Shown piece by piece: positions 57,631 through 64,000 of a stretch of 64,000 bases of DNA. This DNA is from Metapseudomonas boanensis (GTDB lineage: Bacteria > Pseudomonadota > Gammaproteobacteria > Pseudomonadales > Pseudomonadaceae), in assembly GCF_018704125.1 (NCBI RefSeq), contig NZ_JAGTIS010000015.1:1-64000 (forward strand), read 5' to 3'. The notes beneath the pieces are model-generated. The model saw nothing but the letters and a program-made list of their open reading frames with translations, did not search any database and was not told where the DNA came from. Position 1 is the first letter of the stretch. The number at the start of each line of letters is the position of its first letter. The position numbers and the translations under genes were made by a program.

Positions 57631-58599
57631 ATGGCACATCTCGTCGAAACCATGGCCTACGCTGGCGCCACTCCGTGGCATGGCCTGGGCAATCAACTCA
57701 CCCAGAAGCAACCCATCGAAGTCTGGCAGCGCGAAGCGGGCATGGACTGGCAAATACTGGAGAGCCCCGTGCACTTCAAGTCGGATGCCGTTGGCCATCT
57801 GGGCGCCATCCACTCCTTCCCCGAGCAGAAGGTGCTCTACCGCTCGGATACCAAGGCGCCGCTGTCGGTGGTTTCCCAGCGCTACCACACGGTGCAACCT
57901 CGGGAAGTGATGGAGTTCTACCGGGATCTGACCGAGGTCTCCGGCTACGAGCTGGAAACGGCCGGTGTGCTCAAGGGCGGTCGAAAGTTCTGGGCGCTGG
58001 CACGTACCGGGCAAGGTGCAGCCCTGAAGGGCAACGACCAGGTGAACGGCTATCTGCTACTGGCCACCTCGTGCGACGGCACCCTAGCCACTACGGCCAC
58101 GCCGACCACCGTGCGTGTGGTCTGCAACAACACTCTGACCATCGCTCTGGATGGCACCAGCCGAGCGATCAAGGTGCCGCACAACACCCGCTTCGATCCG
58201 AAGGCAGTGAAGAAGCAGCTGGGCATCGCCGTCTCAGGCTGGGACGACTTCATGTACCGCATGCGCGCGTTGGCCGAGCGCAAGGTGCAGTGGCATGAGG
58301 CACTGGGCTTCTTCATGAACGTGCTGTGCGAAACCACGCCGACCTCCGCCTTGCCGGAAGTGCTGCCCAACGAGCGCGCCCTGCGCAAAGTCCAGGAGCT
58401 GTACGAAGGCCGTGGCCGGGGCAGTCAACTGGACTCGGCTCGCGGTACCGCTTGGGGGCTGCTCAACGCCGTGACCGAGTACGTTGACCACGAACGCCGT
58501 GCCCGCAGCAACGAGTACCGCATGGACTCGGCTTGGTTCGGTCAGGGTGCGCAGATCAAGCAACGCGCGCTGGACACCGCTCTGCAATTGGTCGCCTGA
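57631..58599 (+). CDS. DUF932 domain protein (phage/plasmid-like)
   Basis: 322 residues beginning MAHLVETMAYAGATPWHGLGNQL, with VVSQRYHTVQPREVMEFYRDL and TTVRVVCNNTLTIAL, the features of the DUF932 / TIGR03299 family seen on plasmids, phages and integrative elements. Its function is not established; it usually neighbours recombination genes, as here. ATG 57631 follows an aaaaggaatctc ribosome site. It is the first gene of a same-strand module with the YqaJ nuclease. Confidence 0.82.
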   Translation: MAHLVETMAYAGATPWHGLGNQLTQKQPIEVWQREAGMDWQILESPVHFKSDAVGHLGAIHSFPEQKVLYRSDTKAPLSVVSQRYHTVQPREVMEFYRDLTEVSGYELETAGVLKGGRKFWALARTGQGAALKGNDQVNGYLLLATSCDGTLATTATPTTVRVVCNNTLTIALDGTSRAIKVPHNTRFDPKAVKKQLGIAVSGWDDFMYRMRALAERKVQWHEALGFFMNVLCETTPTSALPEVLPNERALRKVQELYEGRGRGSQLDSARGTAWGLLNAVTEYVDHERRARSNEYRMDSAWFGQGAQIKQRALDTALQLVA

Positions 58600-58679
58600 C
58601 TCCTTACTTCCTCCACCCCCATGACGCCCGGTCAGCCTCGCCGCTGATCGGGCGTTTCTATGTCCGCAAGGTGAACGCG

Positions 58680-59681
58680 ATGAAAGCGACTCCATTGAGC
58701 AGCAAGGGCAAGGCGCGCCCAGCACTGCGCCTGATTAGCACCAAGGAACTGCCCCGCGAAGACTGGCTGGCGGTGCGCAAGCAGGGCATCGGCAGCTCGG
58801 ATGCCGCCGCCGCCGTTGGCCTCAATCCCTACAAGTCGCAGCTGGAGCTGTGGCTGGAGAAGACCGGCCGCGACACCACACTGCCGAAAGCCGATCCTCA
58901 AGATGAGGAAAGCCCCGCCTATTGGGGCAACGTGCTGGAACCCATCGTGGCCTGGCATTACAGCAAGCGCACCAAGCACAAGGTCCGACGCATCAATGCC
59001 GTGTTGCAGCATCCGGATCCGGCGCTGCCCTGGATGCTGGCCAACATCGACCGCGAGGTGATCGGGGCCGAAGATGTACAAATCCTCGAATGCAAGACCG
59101 CCGGCATAAACGGGGCACGCCTCTGGAAAGAGGGCGTGCCCGAGTATGTGCAACTGCAGGTGATGCACCAACTCGCTGTCACCGGCAAGCAGGCGGCGGA
59201 CGTGGCCGTGTTGCTCGGCGGCCAGACGCTGGAAATTCACCGCATCGAACGGGACGAGCAGATGATCGCTCGGCTGATCGAGCTGGAGCGCAAGTTCTGG
59301 CAGTACGTGGAGTCCGATACCCCCCCGCCGGCCGACGGCACCGCTTCCGCTGAAGCGGCCCTGCGCTGCCTCTACCCAGAAGACAACGGCCAAACCGTCG
59401 ACTTCAGCTCCCATGCCGGGTTGGCGGCTGCCTACCTAGAGCTCAAGGCCGTGCGCCAGTCCATCAGCGAGAAGGAAACGCGCGAGGCCCAACTCAAGCA
59501 GCTGCTGCAGCAGGCCATGGGCGAGGCCACTCGGGCAGACTTCAGCCACGGCTTCGTCAGCTGGAAGAAAGCCAAAGACAGCTCCGTGCTCGATGTGGAG
59601 CGCCTGCTGAAAGAAAAGCCCTACCTGCAAGTCCGTTACGCCAAGCGCAAGGAAGGCAGCCGACGCTTCCTGATTAACTGA
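58680..59681 (+). CDS. YqaJ-type viral recombinase/exonuclease
   Basis: 333 residues of the YqaJ family, related to lambda exonuclease and the PD-(D/E)XK fold. The motif WLAVRKQGIGSSDAAAAVGLNPYKS at the start, then EDVQILECKTAG (catalytic Glu and Lys) and YVQLQVMHQLAVTG are typical. Such nucleases chew 5' strands for annealing-type recombination. No single-strand annealing partner is visible next to it. The ATG at 58680 follows an aaggtg ribosome site. Confidence 0.85.
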   Translation: MKATPLSSKGKARPALRLISTKELPREDWLAVRKQGIGSSDAAAAVGLNPYKSQLELWLEKTGRDTTLPKADPQDEESPAYWGNVLEPIVAWHYSKRTKHKVRRINAVLQHPDPALPWMLANIDREVIGAEDVQILECKTAGINGARLWKEGVPEYVQLQVMHQLAVTGKQAADVAVLLGGQTLEIHRIERDEQMIARLIELERKFWQYVESDTPPPADGTASAEAALRCLYPEDNGQTVDFSSHAGLAAAYLELKAVRQSISEKETREAQLKQLLQQAMGEATRADFSHGFVSWKKAKDSSVLDVERLLKEKPYLQVRYAKRKEGSRRFLIN

Positions 59682-59755
59682 TCCACCTCCCTCATCCCCT
59701 CTTGGCCACTAGGGCGCACGCCCAGTGGCCTTTTTTCGTTTTTAGGAGAATTACC

Positions 59756-60649
59756 ATGTTGAAAGGTCTCGCGCTCATTCCGCCCGCGCTCGGTCGCATC
59801 TCCATCGGTAAGGTCATCGAGAAGAACGGTAAGCGCCTGCCGGAGAAAGATGACCAGTTCACCATCACCTCCCAGGTGCAAAGCAGGGATGGCTGGTTGC
59901 TCCACCCGCTGAACGACGAGCTGCGCCAAGGTAAGGAAGACAAACTGCGCAGTATCCCGGTACGCCTGCTGTTCAACGAGCCGGAGCTGAATTTTCGGGC
60001 CGACTACACACTCTTCGATAGGCAGTCCGGACGGCCGCTGTGCGTCGGTAATGGCGACACCTGCAAGCGCATCACCCAGGATGGGATGCAGTCGCTGCCC
60101 TGCCCTTCGCCGGATGCCTGCCCGCTGGCCAAGGGTGGCGCCTGCAAGCCCTATGGCCGACTGAACGTGGTCATTGGTGATGAGGATCCGCTGGGCACCT
60201 TCGTGTTCCGCACCACCGGCTTCAATAGCATCCGCACCCTCGCTGCTCGCCTGCACTACTTCCAGGCCATCTCCGGCAATCGCCTGGCCTGCCTGCCGTT
60301 GGAGCTACGCCTGCGCGGCAAGTCAACTCGCCAGAGCCACGGCACGCCGATCTTCTACGTCGACCTCACGGTACGCAGCGGCCTGGACATGGCCGAAGCG
60401 CTGCAGCAGGCGAGCGAACTCAAGGCGCAACGACAAGCAGCAGGCTTCGACCAAGGGGCGCTGGATGAGGCAGCCCGCCGGGGCTTCGGCAATGGCGCCT
60501 TCGAGGACAGCGAAGAGGACAGTCACGCCGTGATCGAGGAGTTCTTCACCTCCCCAGAACCTGCCAGCTCGGCTGGCCAGCTTGATTCACCGCCGGCGCC
60601 CAAATCCCTCGCGGGCAAGCTGGAAGCCCTCGCCTCGCAGCCCCACTGA
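59756..60649 (+). CDS. Metal-binding protein, possibly recombination directionality factor-like
   Basis: 297 residues. The central cysteine-rich segment (CKRITQDGMQSLPCPSPDACPLAKGGACKPYGRLNVVIG) and the flanks ILFxxF-like FNSIRTLAARLHYFQAIS recall the phage Gp3-like recombination directionality factor family, often annotated 'hydrolase or metal-binding protein' in Pseudomonas islands. The call is a hypothesis from pattern memory. A taggaga ribosome site precedes the ATG. It follows the nuclease gene and likely belongs to the same transcript. Confidence 0.6.
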   Translation: MLKGLALIPPALGRISIGKVIEKNGKRLPEKDDQFTITSQVQSRDGWLLHPLNDELRQGKEDKLRSIPVRLLFNEPELNFRADYTLFDRQSGRPLCVGNGDTCKRITQDGMQSLPCPSPDACPLAKGGACKPYGRLNVVIGDEDPLGTFVFRTTGFNSIRTLAARLHYFQAISGNRLACLPLELRLRGKSTRQSHGTPIFYVDLTVRSGLDMAEALQQASELKAQRQAAGFDQGALDEAARRGFGNGAFEDSEEDSHAVIEEFFTSPEPASSAGQLDSPPAPKSLAGKLEALASQPH

Positions 60650-60703
60650 ATCCCCTGCCTGCGCTGCATGCATCAGCCAGGCAGGAATCCCCGGAGACAC
60701 ACC

Positions 60704-60892
60704 ATGCCCCTACTTCGATTCCTACTCCACCTGTTCCTCTTCATTGGCGCGCTCGCCGCCGCCAGCGTGTTGGTATTGAGCATTCTGCTCATGCTGCGCT
60801 TTCCACCGCTGTTACTCGCCGTGGTCCTGGCCTGCTGGATGCTGAGTCGCGTGCTCAGACTGCTGCGCCCCGACCAGGGCAATCCCACCTGA
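60704..60892 (+). CDS. Small two-helix membrane protein
   Basis: 62 residues: MPLLRFLLHLFLFIGALAAA and LLLAVVLACWML mark two membrane helices, with an Arg-rich C-terminal tail (SRVLRLLRPDQ). A ccggag ribosome site lies upstream. It lies between the metal-binding gene and the zinc-ribbon gene on the same strand. No known family recognised. Confidence 0.55.
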   Translation: MPLLRFLLHLFLFIGALAAASVLVLSILLMLRFPPLLLAVVLACWMLSRVLRLLRPDQGNPT

Positions 60893-60963
60893 GAGCCCCA
60901 GCGACGACATTCAATCACCGCCAGCGGCCGTGTACATGGCCGCTGTTACCAGGAGGAAGAACC

Positions 60964-61287
60964 ATGATCAGACGCTGCTTGATCTGCGAGTCCAAGGCCA
61001 TCCTGACCCAAGACGCGGCGAAGGGCATCGCCATGCTAGTCAGCCTGGCCAACAGCGCACTGCAGGGGGCTCAGGCTGAGAATGCAAGCACCTCCGCCCA
61101 AGGGAGCAACGCGCTGATCAATGGGCTGGCTGCCATCACGCACGCCCATCCCCAAGCATCACGCGTGGCCGAGGATGTCGCCAAATATCACTTCGCCGGG
61201 TTCGGGTGTTTGTGCCTGCGCTGCGGGGCCCTGTTCGATGAGCCAGGGACTGAGGAGGCTTCCGAGCCAGCCCAGCAGTCGCCGTGA
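60964..61287 (+). CDS. Zinc-ribbon protein (second in the island)
   Basis: 107 residues with CLIC near the N-terminus (MIRRCLICESKA) and CLCLRCGALFDEP near the C-terminus, the same two-pair frame as the gene at 57207, but the middle (SLANSALQGAQAENASTSAQGS) is helical and not a glycine zipper. Probably one zinc site joins the ends. An aggaggaag ribosome site precedes the ATG. Function unknown; it ends 8 bp before the convergent XRE gene. Confidence 0.6.
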   Translation: MIRRCLICESKAILTQDAAKGIAMLVSLANSALQGAQAENASTSAQGSNALINGLAAITHAHPQASRVAEDVAKYHFAGFGCLCLRCGALFDEPGTEEASEPAQQSP

Positions 61288-61295
61288 TTCAACAT

Positions 61296-61643
61296 TCAGT
61301 CATGGCCGAGCCGAGTGACCAGACGCTCTACCATGTCCATCACGAGCTCACGGTCTTGCGCCTCCAGCCGGGACAGCAAGTCATAGAGCCTACGTGTCTG
61401 GTCCGCAGGGCGTGAGCTCCCCGCCGTCAGCAGGTCGGCGGTTTCGCAGCCAAAGATGGCCGCCAGTTCGACCAGACGCTCGACATTGGGCATAACGATC
61501 CCACGCTCGATGCGGGATACGGCCTCGCTCCCTATCCCCAGCCGCTCCGCAACCTGCTCCTGGCTCAGCTCGCAACGCGCACGCTGGCGAGCAATCGCCT
61601 GGCCCACCAGTTCCGCCAACTCCTTCGAATCAGTTTTCGACAT
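61296..61643 (-). CDS. XRE-family transcriptional regulator
   Basis: 115 residues with an N-terminal Cro/CI-type helix-turn-helix (LSQEQVAERLGIGSEAVSRIERG, about residues 26-48) followed by PNVERLVELAAIFG and a helical C-terminal part (LYDLLSRLEAQDRELVMDMVERLV) for dimerisation. ATG 61643 is chosen. It is divergent from the gene at 61783; two matching 17-bp operator-like sites lie between, so it probably represses itself and the neighbour. Confidence 0.88.
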   Translation of the reverse strand: MSKTDSKELAELVGQAIARQRARCELSQEQVAERLGIGSEAVSRIERGIVMPNVERLVELAAIFGCETADLLTAGSSRPADQTRRLYDLLSRLEAQDRELVMDMVERLVTRLGHD

Positions 61644-61657
61644 GCCGCCCCTCCAGA

Positions 61658-61674
61658 TCAACCTGGATGGTTGG
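61658..61674. promoter_or_regulatory. Operator-like site 1 of the XRE regulator
   Basis: tcaacctggatggttgg keeps the left half tcaacct of the perfect site at 61715 and a near match of the right half, with the same 17-bp span. It is 15 bp upstream of the XRE start. Confidence 0.55.
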
Positions 61675-61714
61675 GCATCAACCCATTGACATGAAGGACT
61701 TCACAAACCGAGAC

Positions 61715-61731
61715 TCAACCTTAAAGGTTGA
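61715..61731. promoter_or_regulatory. Operator-like site 2 of the XRE regulator
   Basis: tcaaccttaaaggttga is a perfect 8+1+8 palindrome in the intergenic region between the XRE gene and the divergent gene at 61783. Confidence 0.65.
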
Positions 61732-61782
61732 TATTCAACTTTTCTTCCAACACCAATGCCCGAGCAGGGAGCGCAGAACAGC

Positions 61783-62136
61783 ATGAACGTCATCACTGGA
61801 CTGAACGAAGCGCAGATTGAAAGTCTCGTGCGCAGCAAAGCGTCCTTCGAGATCAACGGCCTCAGGGGCAACTTCATGGCCGGCATCAAACTGGTCGAAA
61901 CCAAGATTGAAAGCCTGGGGATGAAGTGTCGGGTCAAAAGCGACGTGAAAAACGCGCTGGTACAAGGCGGCGCACTAGGAGCCGCATTCGGCGTCATCTC
62001 AGCACCCGCCACGCTGACCGTGGCAACGCTCGGTATCGCCGCAGGCCTGGGACATACCCTGGCCACCTACAACCCTGACTACGAAATCCTGAAGGACTAC
62101 GTGAATCAGAGGCTCAGGGTCATCTACAAGAAGTAG
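61783..62136 (+). CDS. Hypothetical protein with hydrophobic centre
   Basis: 117 residues: MNVITGLNEAQIESLVRSKASFEINGLRGNFMAGIK, then a hydrophobic Gly/Ala stretch (GGALGAAFGVISAPATLTVATLGIAAGLGH, about 63-92) and NPDYEILKDYVNQRLRV at the end. One membrane hairpin is likely. ATG 61783 is chosen because agggag lies upstream; an in-frame ATG at 61756 has no ribosome site. It is divergent from the XRE repressor, so likely its target. Function unknown. Confidence 0.6.
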   Translation: MNVITGLNEAQIESLVRSKASFEINGLRGNFMAGIKLVETKIESLGMKCRVKSDVKNALVQGGALGAAFGVISAPATLTVATLGIAAGLGHTLATYNPDYEILKDYVNQRLRVIYKK

Positions 62137-62151
62137 CTCAGCTCACCTGGA

Positions 62152-62250
62152 GTGCCGGGACAGCTGAACAACCTGGTCACCCTCAAGCCGGACGACGAGA
62201 TCGCGAAACACCCGATCGATAACCGTATCGTCGTCAAGTTCAAGAAGTGA
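62152..62250 (+). pseudogene. Possible remnant of a truncated gene
   Basis: A 32-codon frame ending LVTLKPDDEIAKHPIDNRIVVKFKK and stop, which reads like the C-terminal end of a longer protein but starts without any N-terminal domain right after the stop of the upstream gene. GTG 62152 has no good ribosome site. It may be scar from a deletion. I do not recognise the parent family. Confidence 0.35.
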
Positions 62251-62274
62251 ATCATCCTCAAAAGGTATACCAAC

Positions 62275-62775
62275 TTGAAAATGATCAAACTGGCTGTTCT
62301 GACCACGCTAGCTGTTGCAACTCTTCCTGCCATGGCCGCTGAGTACGTCCTCGGTGTTGACTACCAACCCTGCGCCACCGAGAAAACCAAGGGCGTCATG
62401 ACCAGGTACCGGGACTGCACCATCCCCAACACCCAGCCGAGCTACAGCGAGGTCTACACCGCCGATGACGGCACCCGGCGGGTGAGGGAAATCGAAGGCA
62501 AGTTCCTGATTGAATGCAGTGCTTCGCGTGTCTGTTCATCGGTCGGCTCCAAGACCTATGAAAAGGGCTTTTATGCCGGCAATGGCGATCAGGGTGACTA
62601 TGCCCTCACTTACAACTTCTACCTCGACGAGGACTACAACGGCAATGCGGTGGCCTACGCCGCCGGCCGTGGCCCGAAGTTCAAGGAGGATCCAGTGGGT
62701 AACCCGTGGGCCTCGGAAAAAGGTGGTGCGCCGGTGGCTCCCGGAAGTGAAGCCTGGGATGAGGAGAACGAATGA
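62275..62775 (+). CDS. Exported protein of unknown function
   Basis: 166 residues with a signal peptide (MIKLAVLTTLAVATLPAMA, cleaved before AEYVLG) and a mature part with cysteines near YQPCATEK, YRDCTIPN, IECSASRVC, probably disulfide-linked, then a Tyr/Asp/Asn-rich segment (YALTYNFYLDEDYNGNAV) and an acidic end. The TTG at 62275 stands 9 bases behind aaaggt; ATG 62281 is the alternative and gives the same signal peptide. It is followed by a terminator. No family recognised. Confidence 0.65.
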   Translation: MKMIKLAVLTTLAVATLPAMAAEYVLGVDYQPCATEKTKGVMTRYRDCTIPNTQPSYSEVYTADDGTRRVREIEGKFLIECSASRVCSSVGSKTYEKGFYAGNGDQGDYALTYNFYLDEDYNGNAVAYAAGRGPKFKEDPVGNPWASEKGGAPVAPGSEAWDEENE

Positions 62776-62834
62776 TCGGATCCTTCGATCTGACGCGGGA
62801 TGGCACGCAACCCGTGTGAATAGAACTCGAAGAT

Positions 62835-62867
62835 AGGAGGCCGCCAGGCCTCCTGACTCGGTTTATT
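62835..62867 (+). terminator. Terminator after the exported-protein gene
   Basis: aggaggcc and ggcctcct form a perfect 8-bp stem with a 4-base loop, then gactcggtttattttttcg. It lies in the otherwise empty 301-bp gap before the DUF4258 gene. Confidence 0.75.
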
Positions 62868-63076
62868 TTTTCGTAAACGGAGCAGAGGTTATTACACCGT
62901 TCTGCTCAGTACATTCAGCAGCATGCGCGATGCGGGCGACAGGTTTCCGACCCGCAATTCGCGCAAGACATCTCCTGACTACGTGCAAGCCTCACACAAC
63001 GTCTCGGCCCGTGCCAGCACGAGTTACACGGCTTCCTCCGGCTGATCCGGTGAGTATTAACGTTAGCTACTTCACT

Positions 63077-63406
63077 TCAGGCCGCCCTGTGCTCCTGACC
63101 GCACGAAGTCAACCGGCGACGGTAGTGAGCCTTCGATTTGCGTACGCAGAAGGACGTCTGGCGATGGCCGACGGTGACGATGCAATCCCCGATCACCACC
63201 ACATAAGAGTTCCTGGCCTTTTCTGCCAGTTGCCGCTCAGCTGGCGACAGGCCCAACAACAGGCAGTGGAAACACTCGCGGTCGAAGTAGAAGACGCGGG
63301 CGCCGCGATTCCAGGTTTGGGCACCGTGGTCGATCAACCACTCAACCTGAAGCGGGCGAATACCCCGTTGGTGGCAACGTTGAACAGCATGCGCACTGAA
63401 CTCCAT
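63077..63406 (-). CDS. DUF4258 domain protein
   Basis: 109 residues starting MEFSAHAVQRCHQRGIRPLQVEWLIDHG with YVVVIGDCIVTVGHR near the end, the pattern of DUF4258 proteins. These small proteins occur on mobile elements and are sometimes thought to be toxin-like, but no function is established. No partner gene lies next to it on the same strand within the window. ATG at 63406. Confidence 0.75.
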   Translation of the reverse strand: MEFSAHAVQRCHQRGIRPLQVEWLIDHGAQTWNRGARVFYFDRECFHCLLLGLSPAERQLAEKARNSYVVVIGDCIVTVGHRQTSFCVRKSKAHYRRRLTSCGQEHRAA

Positions 63407-63650
63407 CCCGCACCTCCAGAACCTGATCCGGCCTGTTTGTGACGGCCGTCCGTGGCCTTGCGGAGTCCTTCCCTGCCGGCTTCCAACCAGGCACGTCGAA
63501 AGGATATGTCGCGCAACTTGACAGACAAATACTGGGCGCCCACACAGGACAACTATTGGGGCAGGTTCTGTGCCGCTAATTGCATTCGGCGGTTTTTTAC
63601 AGGCTGGCGGCGGATCGATGCGTCAACTATTCGCACTGATCTTCCCCGTG
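63407..63650. other. Gap with no convincing gene
   Basis: 244 bp between the DUF4258 gene and the unfinished gene at the edge. A plus-strand frame with an ATG at 63507 is open but overlaps the end of the edge gene, has only a weak ribosome site and no recognisable content. I see no terminator or palindrome here. Confidence 0.4.
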
Positions 63651-64000
63651 TCAGGCGAGGCTGGCGAGCCAGGGTTGGATGATGCGCTCCCGCTGCTGCG
63701 CGGTCAGAGTCGAGGTGCCGTCCTTGACCAGCGCCTTCTTGTCGCCGGTATGCGGATTGACGACATAGGTGCCAATACTCTGCCGGGTCGCCGGGTTGGC
63801 ACTCCAGCGCAGATTGAAGGCCGCCAGTTTGGGGAACCAGAACTGACTGGCATACGGCAGATTTTCGTGGATCCACCAGGCCAGCGGCGTCCAATCGCCA
63901 CGCTGCTCGTACCAGGGCAGCAATGCCGGCACGACGATGCAGGCCGTGGCACCCAAATATCCGTCGCTGTCCGAGTAATCCCAGATGTGCGCGGCAAAGT
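63651..64000 (-). CDS. C-terminal part of an unrecognised gene (partial)
   Basis: An open frame running off the right edge, giving 115 residues: FAAHIWDYSDSDGYLGATAC, then LLPWYEQRGDWTPLAWWIHENLPYASQFWFPKLAAFNLRW, then NPHTGDKKALVKDGTSTLTAQQRERIIQPWLASLA. It is rich in Trp and Pro. I do not recognise the family and cannot tell its N-terminus; the position in an integrative element would allow a conjugation or cargo role. Confidence 0.6.
   Translation of the reverse strand, partial: FAAHIWDYSDSDGYLGATACIVVPALLPWYEQRGDWTPLAWWIHENLPYASQFWFPKLAAFNLRWSANPATRQSIGTYVVNPHTGDKKALVKDGTSTLTAQQRERIIQPWLASLA

Noticed and set aside
62930-63442. A 170-codon plus-strand frame opposite the DUF4258 gene
   Set aside because: It lies antisense to a recognisable gene, has no ribosome site and no family content.
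63452-63682. A 76-codon plus-strand frame in the last gap
   Set aside because: It runs into the end of the edge gene on the other strand and has only a weak, poorly spaced ribosome site for its internal ATG; kept as an empty gap.
52836-64000. Search by eye for the second att copy (the tmRNA 3' sequence with ggttcaagtcc and ctccacca)
   Set aside because: No such copy was found within the window, so no attR is claimed.

Overview
The window is a stretch of chromosome from a Pseudomonas. Gene content and order match, from memory, the P. aeruginosa segment running from pgi (about PA4732) to the lactate operon (about PA4772): pgi, acs, pnp-rpsO-truB-rbfA-infB-nusA-rimP, two tRNAs, secG-tpiA-glmM-folP-ftsH-rlmE, yhbY, greA, carB-carA, dapB, dnaJ-dnaK-grpE, recN, fur, bamE, rnfH, ratA, smpB and lldR-lldP. 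GC content is high throughout the core, start codons are often GTG or TTG, and intergenic Pseudomonas-type palindromes are present. No species can be named from the sequence alone.

Region 1 (1-9,760): the tail of pgi, acetyl-CoA synthetase, an MpaB/DUF2236 protein, a thiolase, an rRNA-type methyltransferase, a large DUF748 envelope protein, two small tandem DUF2845 proteins, and a convergent BON-domain periplasmic protein. Region 2 (10,000-31,140, nearly all minus strand) is the information-processing core: RNA turnover and translation genes, tRNA-fMet and tRNA-Leu(GAG), triose-phosphate isomerase, GlmM, FolP, FtsH, GreA and carbamoyl-phosphate synthase. Two things stand out here. rlmE carries a frameshift, an internal stop and several changed conserved residues. 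carA is preceded by a 25-codon leader ORF threaded through a 17-bp terminator hairpin. Region 3 (31,140-40,240) holds dapB, the DnaJ-DnaK-GrpE chaperone set with two sigma-32-type promoters, recN behind a LexA box, fur, bamE, rnfH/ratA and smpB.

Region 4 (40,240-48,963) is a lactate-utilisation cluster. The repressor LldR is divergent from lldP, with a perfect 17-bp operator between them. It is followed by a three-subunit LutABC/LldEFG iron-sulfur L-lactate dehydrogenase in place of the FMN enzyme LldD, and a fused FAD/iron-sulfur D-lactate dehydrogenase. Next come a small exported protein and a hybrid sensor kinase, then ssrA (tmRNA) with a 12-residue tag reading frame.

Region 5 (from 52,836 to beyond the window end) is a genomic island inserted at the 3' end of ssrA. 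A P4-type integrase is followed by three AT-richer cargo genes of unknown function. One encodes a striking protein of seventeen 25-residue repeats. Then come a recombination and plasmid-like module (DUF932, YqaJ-type nuclease, a possible recombination directionality factor-like protein), two small zinc-ribbon proteins, an XRE repressor with two operator-like sites facing a divergent gene, a secreted protein, a DUF4258 protein and the C-terminus of an unrecognised gene. No second copy of the ssrA 3' end is seen, so the other island boundary lies outside the window. The repeat protein and the small unassigned genes beside the integrase are the best candidates for an undescribed system.
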